DNA of 30,688 nucleotides, from positions 1 through 30,688 of the forward strand of contig CBETVX010000034.1 of assembly GCA_965539935.1 (NCBI GenBank). The letters are read 5' to 3'. The stretch comes from CBETVX01 sp965539935. Its GTDB lineage: Bacteria > Bacillota > Clostridia > Peptostreptococcales > Caminicellaceae. This document shows, piece by piece, positions 7,052 to 15,013 of the stretch; within the stretch, counting starts at the first letter, position 1, and each line of letters starts with the position of its first letter. The position numbers and the translations under genes are program-made. The notes below the pieces were generated by a model, which did not search any database, was not told the origin of the DNA, and saw only the letters and a list, made by a program, of their open reading frames with translations.

Positions 7052-8416
7052 GTGATTAAAATACTAAGGAAACAAGAAATAAATGGGTATAAATTAAATC
7101 CCGCTCAAGTTCTTGTGCTAGGATTTGCCGGGATTATATTAATAGGAGCTATATTATTAAACCTGCCAATGGCTTCTAAAAGCGGTGAAAGTGTTGGTTT
7201 TATTAATGCTTTTTTCACTGCAACTTCAGCTGTATGTGTAACGGGTTTAGTAGTAGTAGATACAGGAACCTATTGGACAGTTTTTGGTAAAACAGTAATT
7301 TTATTATTAATACAAGCAGGTGGACTTGGCTTTATGACAATGGCTACTATGGTGGCTTTTATATTAGGTAAAAGAATATCTTTGAGAGAAAGATTAATAA
7401 TGCAAGAAGCTTTAAACCAATTAAACATTGCCGGTGTAGTTAGACTTACAAGATACATATTATATATGACCTTTGCCATAGAAGGGATAGGGGCTGTTTT
7501 ATTATCCTTTAGATTTATTCCTGTTTATGGGATATCAAAAGGTATAGCATATTCTATTTTTCATTCCATATCAGCATTTTGTAATGCAGGTTTTGATTTG
7601 ATTGGTAACTTTAGGAGTTTAACTCCCTTTGTAGGAGACACCTTAATAAATTTTGTGATTTGGGCATTGATTATTATAGGAGGGTTAGGATTTACTGTAA
7701 TAATAGACATTATTACAGTTAAGAAGTACACCAAATTAAGTCTCCATTCTAAATTAGTTTTAGTTTTGACATTTATACTAATTCTTATAGGATTTATTGT
7801 TGTCTTTGTACTTGAGTATAATAATCCCAATACAATAGGAGATATGTCATTAAAGGATAAAATATTGGGGGCTATGTTTCAAGCCATAACACCGAGGACA
7901 GCAGGATTTAACACACTATCTTTTAATCAAATGAAAACGGCATCGATTTTTTTAATTATGGTCCTTATGTTTATTGGAGGGTCCCCAGGATCAACGGCTG
8001 GTGGAGTTAAGACTACCACCGCTGGGATATTGGTTCTAGCCATTATTTCTATAACACGAGGAAAAACTGATACTGAAGTATTTAATAGGAGAATCTCTAA
8101 GGAAATAGTAGATAGAGCCTTGGCAGTCATAGGAATAGGTATGCTTTGGGTAATAATAGTTATAATGATACTATCTATAACGGAAACAAATCATACTTTT
8201 TTAGAAATATTTTTTGAATCAATATCTGCCTTTGGCACTGTCGGATTATCATTAGGGATAACTCCAAGTTTAAGTATTACGGGGAAAATGGTTATAGCAA
8301 TAACTATGTTTGCAGGAAGGGTTGGTCCTATGACACTAGTATTAGCCCTAGCACGGCAGCAACAAAAAAATAATGGAGCTATTAGGTTGCCAGAAGATAA
8401 AATTATAGTAGGATAA
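7052..8416 (+). CDS. ktrB: Ktr/Trk potassium uptake channel subunit (TrkH/KtrB family)
   Basis: This is the membrane subunit of a K+ (or Na+-coupled K+) uptake system, 454 residues if read from GTG. All four pore loops with their filter glycines are visible: VTGL (63-66), CNAGF (177-181), RTAGF (282-286) and GTVGL (395-399). The KtrB-type intramembrane gate loop is GGSPGSTAGGVKTTT (309-323). The start is uncertain. The GTG at 7052 overlaps the only ribosome binding site (GAGGTG, 7049-7054), whereas ATA at 7061 lies eight bases downstream of GAGG, where a start codon is expected, and would give 451 residues. No ATG occurs before residue 40. KtrA follows at once. Confidence 0.93.
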   Translation: MIKILRKQEINGYKLNPAQVLVLGFAGIILIGAILLNLPMASKSGESVGFINAFFTATSAVCVTGLVVVDTGTYWTVFGKTVILLLIQAGGLGFMTMATMVAFILGKRISLRERLIMQEALNQLNIAGVVRLTRYILYMTFAIEGIGAVLLSFRFIPVYGISKGIAYSIFHSISAFCNAGFDLIGNFRSLTPFVGDTLINFVIWALIIIGGLGFTVIIDIITVKKYTKLSLHSKLVLVLTFILILIGFIVVFVLEYNNPNTIGDMSLKDKILGAMFQAITPRTAGFNTLSFNQMKTASIFLIMVLMFIGGSPGSTAGGVKTTTAGILVLAIISITRGKTDTEVFNRRISKEIVDRALAVIGIGMLWVIIVIMILSITETNHTFLEIFFESISAFGTVGLSLGITPSLSITGKMVIAITMFAGRVGPMTLVLALARQQQKNNGAIRLPEDKIIVG

Positions 8417-8428
8417 AGAGGTGGTTTC

Positions 8429-9079
8429 ATGAAAAAACAATTTGTAATTATTGGATGTGGGCGCTTTGGATCGAGTGTTGCAAAAACATTGTATGATATG
8501 GGCTATGAAGTATTAGCGGTAGATACAAATGAAGAAATAATTCAAAACATTGCAGATCATGTAACCCATGCTGTTCAGGCAGATGCTACCGATGAAAACT
8601 CCATAAAATCATTGGGAATAAGAAATTTTGATGTGGCAGTAGTTACTATTGGGTCTAATATTCAATCTTCTATTTTAATAACATTAATGGTAAAAGAACT
8701 GGGAGTAAAATATGTAGTAACAAAGGCTCAAAATGAACTTCATGCAAAAGTATTATATAAAATTGGAGCAGATAGAGTAGTATTTCCTGAGAGAGAAATG
8801 GGGATAAGGGTTGCTCATAACCTTGTATCATCTAATATCATGGACTATATTGAATTGGCTCCAGATTATAGTATTGTTGAGGTGGCTGCACTAGATGAAT
8901 GGGTTGGACAGAATCTAAGGGATATTAATATGAGGGCGAAGTATGGTGTAAATGTAATGGCCATAAAACATGGACCAAATATTAATATATCTCCAAGTGC
9001 TTTAGATATAATAGAGGAAGATGATGTTTTAGTAGTAATTGGTCATAATGATGATATAAGTAAGATAGAAAAAAAATAA
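8429..9079 (+). CDS. ktrA: Ktr/Trk potassium uptake regulatory subunit (TrkA/KtrA, RCK)
   Basis: The 216-residue cytoplasmic protein has an N-terminal Rossmann RCK domain with the nucleotide motif GCGRFG (9-14) and the acidic strand-2 end VDTNEE. A C-terminal TrkA_C domain follows (about 135-216). In the family it forms an octameric ring that gates KtrB in response to ATP/ADP or NAD(H), and TrkA_C can bind cyclic di-AMP. It starts 13 bases after the channel gene with a GAGGTGG site, so the two are co-transcribed. Confidence 0.93.
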   Translation: MKKQFVIIGCGRFGSSVAKTLYDMGYEVLAVDTNEEIIQNIADHVTHAVQADATDENSIKSLGIRNFDVAVVTIGSNIQSSILITLMVKELGVKYVVTKAQNELHAKVLYKIGADRVVFPEREMGIRVAHNLVSSNIMDYIELAPDYSIVEVAALDEWVGQNLRDINMRAKYGVNVMAIKHGPNINISPSALDIIEEDDVLVVIGHNDDISKIEKK

Positions 9080-9091
9080 GGGGAGATTAAA

Positions 9092-9907
9092 TTGACCCTT
9101 GAAATAAATTCAAATTCAAATAAAAATATAAAACATATAAAATCTCTTAAGAAAAAAAAGTATAGAGATAAATATAATGAGTTTATAATAGAAGGTATTA
9201 GAATTATTGAACATGGGATTTTAAATAATTATAATATCAAATCCCTTTATTATAGGGAAGACATATACAATGACCTAGTAAATACTAAAATTATTAATAA
9301 ATTGGAGAAAAAAAATACTCCTGTATATAAGGTTTCCAATAGGATATTTGCAGAAATTGCAGATACTGAAAACCCTCAGGGAGTCATAGCTATTGTTGAA
9401 AAAAAACATTATAAAGTAGAAGATATACTTAATAAAGAAAATTTATCCCTTATATTATTAGATAGGCTTCAGGACCCTGGAAATGTAGGTACAATAATAA
9501 GAACTGCTGATGCCGCTGGCTTTCATGGAGTTTTTTACTCAAAGGGTTGTGTAGATATATATAATGAAAAGACAGTAAGATCTACAATGGGTTCAATATT
9601 TACTATGCCTATAATAAAAGTAGAGAATTTGAATGGATTTGTTGATAAACTTAGAAGTAATAATATTAATGTTATTTCTACAACTTTAGATGCAAATACC
9701 TATCATTATGAAGTTGAATATGGGAATAAAAATGCTATAGTAATAGGTAATGAAGGTAATGGAATATGTAAAGAAATTATTGACAAATCTAATGTAAAGG
9801 TTAAAATACCAATGGTGGGGTCAGCAGAATCATTAAATGCTTCTGTGGCTGCAGGAGTAATTATATACGAAATTTTAAGACATAATAACTGTTCAGAAAA
9901 TTCTTAA
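9092..9907 (+). CDS. SpoU/TrmH-family RNA 2'-O-methyltransferase (YsgA/RlmB-like)
   Basis: The 271-residue enzyme transfers a methyl group from S-adenosylmethionine to a ribose 2'-OH, probably on 23S rRNA; the target nucleotide cannot be read from the sequence. The N-terminal substrate-binding domain (about 1-105) is followed by the knotted SPOUT domain with its three motifs: LQDPGNVGTIIRTADAAGF (about 127-145), VIGNEGNG (about 217-224) and IPMVGSAESLNASVAAGV (about 238-255). The TTG start at 9092 has an AAGGGGAG site seven bases upstream. It lies 12 bases after ktrA and ahead of pheS; a homologue (ysgA) also precedes pheS in Bacillus subtilis. Confidence 0.9.
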   Translation: MTLEINSNSNKNIKHIKSLKKKKYRDKYNEFIIEGIRIIEHGILNNYNIKSLYYREDIYNDLVNTKIINKLEKKNTPVYKVSNRIFAEIADTENPQGVIAIVEKKHYKVEDILNKENLSLILLDRLQDPGNVGTIIRTADAAGFHGVFYSKGCVDIYNEKTVRSTMGSIFTMPIIKVENLNGFVDKLRSNNINVISTTLDANTYHYEVEYGNKNAIVIGNEGNGICKEIIDKSNVKVKIPMVGSAESLNASVAAGVIIYEILRHNNCSENS

Positions 9908-9934
9908 AAAATATGAACTTAACATAACTATTTC

Positions 9935-9963
9935 TTGTAAACCACTTTTTACTATGCTATAAT
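9935..9963 (+). promoter_or_regulatory. Promoter of the pheST T-box leader
   Basis: TTGTAA (9935-9940) and TATAAT (9958-9963) are separated by 17 bases, and TGC before the -10 box makes it an extended element. Transcription would begin near 9970, about 420 bases before pheS. Confidence 0.75.
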
Positions 9964-10106
9964 TTATTTAAGCAAATAGTGAAAAGGGGTGTAGCCAGTA
10001 ATGGTATACATGGCTCAGTTTTTTTGGAAAATTTTTATGTTAACCGGAAATGTTGATGCTTATCTCATATACAAGGAATTAATGAGTTGTTAAATAGATT
10101 ATAGGC
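9964..10106 (+). other. Unexplained 5' extension of the pheST leader with a terminator-like hairpin
   Basis: About 140 bases separate the promoter from the recognisable T-box. AGCCA (9993-9997) pairs with TGGCT (10011-10015); inside it, GTA (9998-10000) can pair with TAC (10007-10009), leaving one bulged A. A run of seven T follows at 10019-10025. The hairpin resembles a weak intrinsic terminator inside the leader. No open reading frame or known riboswitch was recognised. Confidence 0.45.
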
Positions 10107-10340
10107 TATGAAGGAGCAAAGTAGGATAATGACTATTTACAGAGAGAAGATGTCTGAGGCTGAGAGCATCTTTATATTAGGATTTATCTGAAGTTCTCTC
10201 TGGAGCTATAAAGCTGAAATTTTTAGTAGGCTTTATCGGGTAAAACCGTTATGTTTTTGAAAGTGGCTAGCAATTTATGTTAGCTATTAGGGTGGTACCG
10301 CGGAATAAACCTTCGTCCCTTGGGATGGAAGGTTTTTTTT
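10107..10340 (+). promoter_or_regulatory. T-box leader of pheST, specifier TTC (Phe)
   Basis: T-box leaders sense uncharged tRNA and allow read-through into synthetase genes. The conserved T-box AGGGTGGTACCGCGG is at 10289-10303, directly before a terminator. Stem I is recognised by ACAGAGAG, the GGCTGAGAG distal loop flanked by AAGATG/CATCTT, and CTCTCTGG. The TTC at 10194-10196 (context GAAGTTC) occupies the same place as CGC (context GAAGCGC) in the argS leader of this window, so it is the likely specifier for tRNA-Phe. A stem-III helix pairs ATAAAGC with GCTTTAT (about 10211-10240). Confidence 0.93.
10308..10340 (+). terminator. T-box regulated terminator before pheS
   Basis: AACCTTCGTCCC (10308-10319) pairs with GGGATGGAAGGTT (10322-10334), with one mismatch or wobble, and is followed by a T run to 10340. 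The 5' arm can instead pair with the T-box to form the antiterminator when uncharged tRNA-Phe is bound. Confidence 0.9.
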
Positions 10341-10387
10341 ATTGTCCAAAAATTTTTATAAAGATTTAAATAGAAAGGAGAAACATA

Positions 10388-11407
10388 ATGAGAGAAAGGC
10401 TTAAAGAAATTTTAGAAAACTCAAAGGCAGAAATTAATTCTGCAGAAGATTTACAGCAACTGGAACAGATTAGGGTTAAATATTTAGGAAAAAAGGGTGA
10501 GTTAACCCAAGTTCTTAGGGGCATGGGGAAATTATCTAAGGAAGAAAGACCTATAATAGGGAAATTTGCCAATGAAGTAAGAATAGAAATAGAGAACAAA
10601 CTAGACTCAACCATATCAATTATTGAGGAAAAAGTAAAGAAAGACAGATTAGAAAGAGAAGTTATAGATGTAACCATGCCTGGTATAAAGAAAAAAATAG
10701 GACATAGACATCCATTAACCTTAGTGTTAGATGAAATTAAAAGCATATTCATAGGTATGGGATTTAAAATTGCCGAAGGGCCTGAGGTTGAAACAGTTTA
10801 TCATAATTTTGATGCTCTTAATGCACCTAAGGATCATCCCTCTAGGGATTTATCAGATACATTTTATATAAATGATAATATCTTGCTTAGAACTCAAACT
10901 TCTCCAGTACAAGTTAGAGTAATGCAAAGTTCTAAGCCACCGATAAAGATAATATCACCAGGAAGATGTTATCGTTCAGATGAAATAGATGCTACACATT
11001 CACCTATGTTTCATCAAATAGAAGGATTAGTTATAGATAAAGGAATTACCTTTGCAGACTTAAAGGGAACATTGGAAATTTTTGCAAAGAGATTTTATGG
11101 AAGTAATACTAAAACGAAATTCAGACCCCATTATTTTCCATTTACCGAACCAAGTGCAGAAATGGATGTATCATGTTTTAAATGCGGTGGTAGTGGATGT
11201 AGAATGTGTAAGGGAAGTGGATGGATAGAAATACTAGGTTGTGGTATGGTTCATCCGAATGTTTTAAAAGAATGTGGAATTGATCCAGAGGAATATAGTG
11301 GATTTGCCTTCGGTATGGGCCTTGATAGAATAGCAATGTTAAAGCTTGAAATAGATGATATTCGTCTGTTCTTTGAAAATGATATGAGATTTATAGAACA
11401 ATTCTAA
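10388..11407 (+). CDS. pheS: Phenylalanine--tRNA ligase alpha subunit
   Basis: The 339-residue class II synthetase subunit has an N-terminal coiled-coil arm (about 1-85) for tRNA binding, then the catalytic core. Motif 2 region HSPMFHQIEGLVID and motif 3 FGMGLDRIAML are both present, as is HPSRDLSDTFYI. A four-cysteine cluster, CFKCGGSGCRMCKGSGW (about 259-275), is of the kind found in many Firmicute PheS proteins. With PheT it forms the heterotetramer that charges tRNA-Phe. The ATG follows AAAGGAG at proper spacing. Expression depends on the upstream T-box. Confidence 0.97.
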   Translation: MRERLKEILENSKAEINSAEDLQQLEQIRVKYLGKKGELTQVLRGMGKLSKEERPIIGKFANEVRIEIENKLDSTISIIEEKVKKDRLEREVIDVTMPGIKKKIGHRHPLTLVLDEIKSIFIGMGFKIAEGPEVETVYHNFDALNAPKDHPSRDLSDTFYINDNILLRTQTSPVQVRVMQSSKPPIKIISPGRCYRSDEIDATHSPMFHQIEGLVIDKGITFADLKGTLEIFAKRFYGSNTKTKFRPHYFPFTEPSAEMDVSCFKCGGSGCRMCKGSGWIEILGCGMVHPNVLKECGIDPEEYSGFAFGMGLDRIAMLKLEIDDIRLFFENDMRFIEQF

Positions 11408-11419
11408 AGGAGGTTTTTT

Positions 11420-13816
11420 ATGTTAGTACCAGTAAATTGGTTAAAAGATTATGTTGATATAAAGGATATACCAGTTAATGAACTTGAAGAAAAAATGATT
11501 ATGTCAGGATCAAATACAGAAACTGTTACCAAAGTAGCAAAGGATGTTGAAGGGGTAGTAATTGGAAAGATAATTGAAATAAAAAAGCATCCAAATGCCG
11601 ATAAATTGGTTGTAACTAAAGTAGATGTTGGACAGGATGAAACTATTCAAATAGTTACTGGAGCAGATAATATAAATGAAGGGGATATAGTTCCAGTAGC
11701 TCTCCATGGAGCAAAACTTCCTGGGGGACTAAAAATAAAAAAAGGAAAACTTAGGGGAGAAGTTTCCAATGGTATGTTATGTTCAGCTGAAGAATTGGGC
11801 TTTGCAGAAAGTGTAGTACCTAAAGAGTCCAAAAATGGTATTTTTATTCTAAATGGAAATTATACACTTGGAGAAGATATACATAGTGCCCTTGGCTTAG
11901 ATGATTATGTTATAGAGTTTGAAATAACACCTAACAGACCCGATTGTTTAAGTATGATTGGTATGGCTAGAGAAACTGCAGCAACCTTTGACCTTAAACT
12001 AAATTATCCAGATATAAAGATTAAAAATGAAGTGGATAATATTAAAAATTATGCATCAGTTGAAGTTAAAGACCCTGACCTATGTAGAAGATATGCAGTA
12101 AAGGTTATTAAGGATGTAACAATAAAACAATCACCTATGTGGTTACAATTAAAACTTATGAAGGCTGGTGTAAGACCAATAAACAATATTGTTGATATTA
12201 CAAATTATGTAATGCTTGAATATGGTCAACCCCTTCATGCATTTGATTTAGATAAGTTAAATAAAAATCAAATTATTGTCAGAAGAGCTAAAGAAGGAGA
12301 AAAAATAGTGACTTTAGATGGGGTGGAAAGGACCCTTAAAGGTGAAAATTTAGTTATTGCTGATGCTTCAAGACCTGTTGCTTTGGCAGGGATAATGGGT
12401 GGAGAAGATACTGAGGTAACAGAAGAGACCAAGACTATTCTTTTAGAAAGCGCAAATTTCAATAAAACAAATATAAGAAGCTCTTCAAGAGGCATAGGCC
12501 TAAGGTCAGAAGCGTCATCAAGATTTGAGAAGGGTGTAGACCCAAATATTGCTAAGTTGGCCCTTGATAGAACATGTCAATTGATAGAAGAACTTGAAGC
12601 CGGCATTATAGTTGAAGGGACTATAGATATTTATGATAATAAATTAGAAAAACATGAGATTGTTGCTAGACCTAAGAGAGTAAATTATTTGATTGGAATA
12701 GACCTTAAAACTGATGAAATTGTAAATATTTTAGAGAGATTGGAATTAAAAGTAGATTTAGAAAGTGATAAATTGAAAATAAGTGTTCCAACCTTCAGAC
12801 AAGATTTACAGGCTGAAATAGATATAGTTGAAGAAGTGGCTAGAATATATGGGTATAATATTATTGGTTCCACATTGCCTAAGGGAGCTAATTGGGGTGC
12901 AAGAACCAATGCTCAAGAAATTGAGTATTACACAAAAAATGTTCTTAACAGTTTAGGATTAAATGAAATATCAACATATTCATTTGTCAGTCCTAAGAGT
13001 GTTGATATGATAAATATACCTGAAGAAAGTTTTCTAAAAAGATTTGTAAAGCTCATTAATCCCCTTGGAGAAGAATATAGTGTGATGAGAACCACATTAA
13101 TACCAAACATGCTTGAAGTATTAGCTAGAAATTATAAGAAAAAAGTTAAAAATGCCCATGCCTTTGAAATAGGCAAGATATTTATTCCAAAGGATATCCC
13201 GGTTACAAATCTGCCAATAGAGAAAAAAATGCTTACTATTGGAATGTATGGAGAGGATATAGATTTCTTTAGCATTAAAGGTATAGTTTGCAATTTGTTT
13301 GAAAGACTTGGAATTGAAAAATATGATTTTGAGCCGGAAAAAAATCATCTAACCTTTCATCCCGGTAGATGTGCAACTATAGGTTTTGGAAATCATATCT
13401 TAGGTACCATTGGAGAAGTGCATCCTGATGTTTTGGAAAGATATGGTATTGATGGAAGGGCATATATTGCTGATATAGATTTCAATATATTATTACAAAT
13501 CACTAGTTTGGAAAAAACTTATAGACAACTACCTAAGTATCCTGCTATTAGTAGAGATATTGCTATCGTAGTTAAAGAAGAAGTATATGCTAAGAAAATT
13601 AGAGATATAATCAGGGAAAATGGTGGAAAACTACTTGAAAATCTTGAATTGTTTGATGTTTATAAAGGAAAACAAATTCCAGATGGATATAAGAGTATGG
13701 CCTATGGATTAAGATTTAGAGCAGAAGATAGGACATTGACCGATGAAGAAGTAAATAAAATATACGATAAAATACTTGATGAATTAAAGAAACAGGTGAA
13801 TGCAGAATTAAGATAA
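11420..13816 (+). CDS. pheT: Phenylalanine--tRNA ligase beta subunit
   Basis: The 798-residue subunit has the usual domain order: OB-fold tRNA-binding domain (about 39-150), B3/B4 editing domain that hydrolyses Tyr-tRNA-Phe (about 210-385), B5 domain (about 400-475), a degenerate catalytic-like core, and the C-terminal ferredoxin-like anticodon-binding domain (about 705-798, RQLPKYPAISRDIAIVV). Length is normal for the family. The ATG at 11420 has an AAAGGAGG site and lies 12 bases after pheS, so both share the T-box leader. A strong hairpin follows the stop. Confidence 0.97.
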   Translation: MLVPVNWLKDYVDIKDIPVNELEEKMIMSGSNTETVTKVAKDVEGVVIGKIIEIKKHPNADKLVVTKVDVGQDETIQIVTGADNINEGDIVPVALHGAKLPGGLKIKKGKLRGEVSNGMLCSAEELGFAESVVPKESKNGIFILNGNYTLGEDIHSALGLDDYVIEFEITPNRPDCLSMIGMARETAATFDLKLNYPDIKIKNEVDNIKNYASVEVKDPDLCRRYAVKVIKDVTIKQSPMWLQLKLMKAGVRPINNIVDITNYVMLEYGQPLHAFDLDKLNKNQIIVRRAKEGEKIVTLDGVERTLKGENLVIADASRPVALAGIMGGEDTEVTEETKTILLESANFNKTNIRSSSRGIGLRSEASSRFEKGVDPNIAKLALDRTCQLIEELEAGIIVEGTIDIYDNKLEKHEIVARPKRVNYLIGIDLKTDEIVNILERLELKVDLESDKLKISVPTFRQDLQAEIDIVEEVARIYGYNIIGSTLPKGANWGARTNAQEIEYYTKNVLNSLGLNEISTYSFVSPKSVDMINIPEESFLKRFVKLINPLGEEYSVMRTTLIPNMLEVLARNYKKKVKNAHAFEIGKIFIPKDIPVTNLPIEKKMLTIGMYGEDIDFFSIKGIVCNLFERLGIEKYDFEPEKNHLTFHPGRCATIGFGNHILGTIGEVHPDVLERYGIDGRAYIADIDFNILLQITSLEKTYRQLPKYPAISRDIAIVVKEEVYAKKIRDIIRENGGKLLENLELFDVYKGKQIPDGYKSMAYGLRFRAEDRTLTDEEVNKIYDKILDELKKQVNAELR

Positions 13817-13817
13817 T

Positions 13818-13858
13818 AATCAAAGGGGTTGTTCATATTGAACAACCTCTTTGATTTT
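13818..13858 (+). terminator. Terminator after pheT
   Basis: A 17-base stem pairs AATCAAAGGGGTTGTTC (13818-13834) with GAACAACCTCTTTGATT (13840-13856), with one G-T wobble. Only a short T tract follows (TTTT within 13855-13858), so efficiency rests on the long stem. It begins two bases after the pheT stop. Confidence 0.8.
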
Positions 13859-13926
13859 ACTATTGATAAACTTCCTTAGTATAATAAAATATATAAAGAG
13901 AATAATTCTTTAGTATTATTAAGTTA

Positions 13927-13954
13927 TTTACAAAATTATGATAAAATATATATT
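13927..13954 (+). promoter_or_regulatory. Promoter candidate for zapA
   Basis: TTTACA (13927-13932) and TATATT (13949-13954) are separated by 16 bases, each with five of six consensus matches. It lies about 95 bases upstream of zapA in a 190-base non-coding stretch where nothing else is recognised. Confidence 0.45.
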
Positions 13955-14048
13955 AGAATTATTTTGCTTATAGAAGGAAATTAAGACCCTATAAAGAATA
14001 AATATATTTAATATGCTCTTATTTTGAAGGGGTAAGGGGTTGTGAATA

Positions 14049-14621
14049 ATGACAAATAAAAATAAAGTAATAGTTAAAATATTAGGGCAAGAATATACCA
14101 TAGTAAGTGATGAACCAAGGGAATATATGCAAAAGGTTTCAAATTATGTAGATGATAAAATGGTGGAAATAGCTGAAAAAAATCCTAAGCTTAGTACAGC
14201 GATGGTGGCTGTATTAACTGCATTAAATATAGCAGATGAATATTATAAACTCATAGAAAAATATAATGATATACAAAAAGATCTTTCAGCTCCTATTAAT
14301 GAATTAGAAGAAGTAAAAAAACAGCTTGCAATTACCACTGATGAGGTCAATAAAAAAGAAGAAAAGCTTGAAAAAATATCTATGAAATATGAAGAACTAA
14401 TGAAAGATAATACTATACTTAAAAATGAGCAGGATGATTTAAAAGACGAATTAAATAGACTTAACTATGAACTAAAATTAAAGGATAGCAAACTAAAGAA
14501 ATCTGACAAAATAATTGATGATTTAAAGAATAAGCTTTTAGATAGTGAAGTTAAGCTTATTGAAACAAGAAAAGAACTCCAAGAGTTTATTGAAATTTTT
14601 GACCAGTCCTCAAACACATAA
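14049..14621 (+). CDS. zapA: Cell division protein ZapA with extended coiled coil
   Basis: ZapA binds FtsZ and promotes bundling of its filaments at the division site. Residues 1-75 match the ZapA domain (KVIVKILGQEYTIVSDEP, then NYVDDKM and the ALNIADEYYKL helix). The remaining 110 residues are strongly charged, Lys/Glu-rich heptad-like sequence predicted to form a long coiled coil, making the protein about twice the length of a minimal ZapA, as in other clostridia. The ATG at 14049 follows GGGG at about 10 bases. The position after pheT and before mutS2 is conserved in Firmicutes. Confidence 0.9.
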   Translation: MTNKNKVIVKILGQEYTIVSDEPREYMQKVSNYVDDKMVEIAEKNPKLSTAMVAVLTALNIADEYYKLIEKYNDIQKDLSAPINELEEVKKQLAITTDEVNKKEEKLEKISMKYEELMKDNTILKNEQDDLKDELNRLNYELKLKDSKLKKSDKIIDDLKNKLLDSEVKLIETRKELQEFIEIFDQSSNT

Positions 14622-14655
14622 AAACTTACTAGTTAAGTATTTATTAATAAAGTAG

Positions 14656-14664
14656 TGATATAAT
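14656..14664 (+). promoter_or_regulatory. Extended -10 candidate upstream of the U32 remnant and mutS2
   Basis: TGATATAAT (14656-14664) is a perfect TATAAT with an upstream TG, but no -35 box is convincing. It lies between zapA and the U32 peptidase remnant and could serve mutS2 by reading through the remnant. Confidence 0.35.
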
Positions 14665-14666
14665 AA

Positions 14667-14981
14667 TATTACTGCTTTTTTATTTCTGTTTTTCCTTTAC
14701 TAAATAATAAGCTTTGCAAAACAGAAATTTTAAATTCAAAGAGATTAATGGTGGTAGACCCTATTAATGACCTAGTAAATAATAATATTAGAATTATAAG
14801 ATTACAGTTTACAAATGAAGGTAAAAGTGAAATAATAGATATTATTAATGCCCATTTAAAAAGAGTATAGCCATTAAAGGAAAAGAAAGTAAAGACTTCG
14901 GGTCACATGAAAAATTTGATAAACTTCCTCAAAGACAATGGCAACTATACAAAGGGACATTTCTTTAGAGGGGGAGAGTAA
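14667..14981 (+). pseudogene. Remnant of a U32-family peptidase gene (C-terminal end only)
   Basis: One reading frame runs from just after a TAA at 14664-14666 to a TAA at 14979-14981, interrupted by a single in-frame TAG at 14868-14870. It encodes about 104 residues that look like the C-terminus of U32 (collagenase-like, DUF3656) peptidases: CKTEILNSKRL, then IRLQFTNEGKSEIIDII, and the end YTKGHFFRGGE, close to the family's usual GHFxRG terminus. Only 45 bases separate it from zapA, so the first several hundred codons, including the catalytic part, are deleted. No start codon with a ribosome binding site precedes it. From memory, clostridia commonly carry an intact U32 peptidase gene between zapA and mutS2, so this is a decayed resident gene, not an import. 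Confidence 0.8.
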
Positions 14982-15013
14982 TATTTTTATAGTCGTTGTA
15001 AGGAGAATTGAAA

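Noticed and set aside
14748..14870. Small ORF of 40 codons beginning with ATG between zapA and mutS2
   Set aside because: It has no ribosome binding site and is part of a longer frame, before and after its TAG, that matches the U32 peptidase C-terminus; it is a pseudogene fragment.
15008..15013. TTG start for mutS2
   Set aside because: It lies only two bases from AAGGAG; ATG at 15014 has normal spacing.
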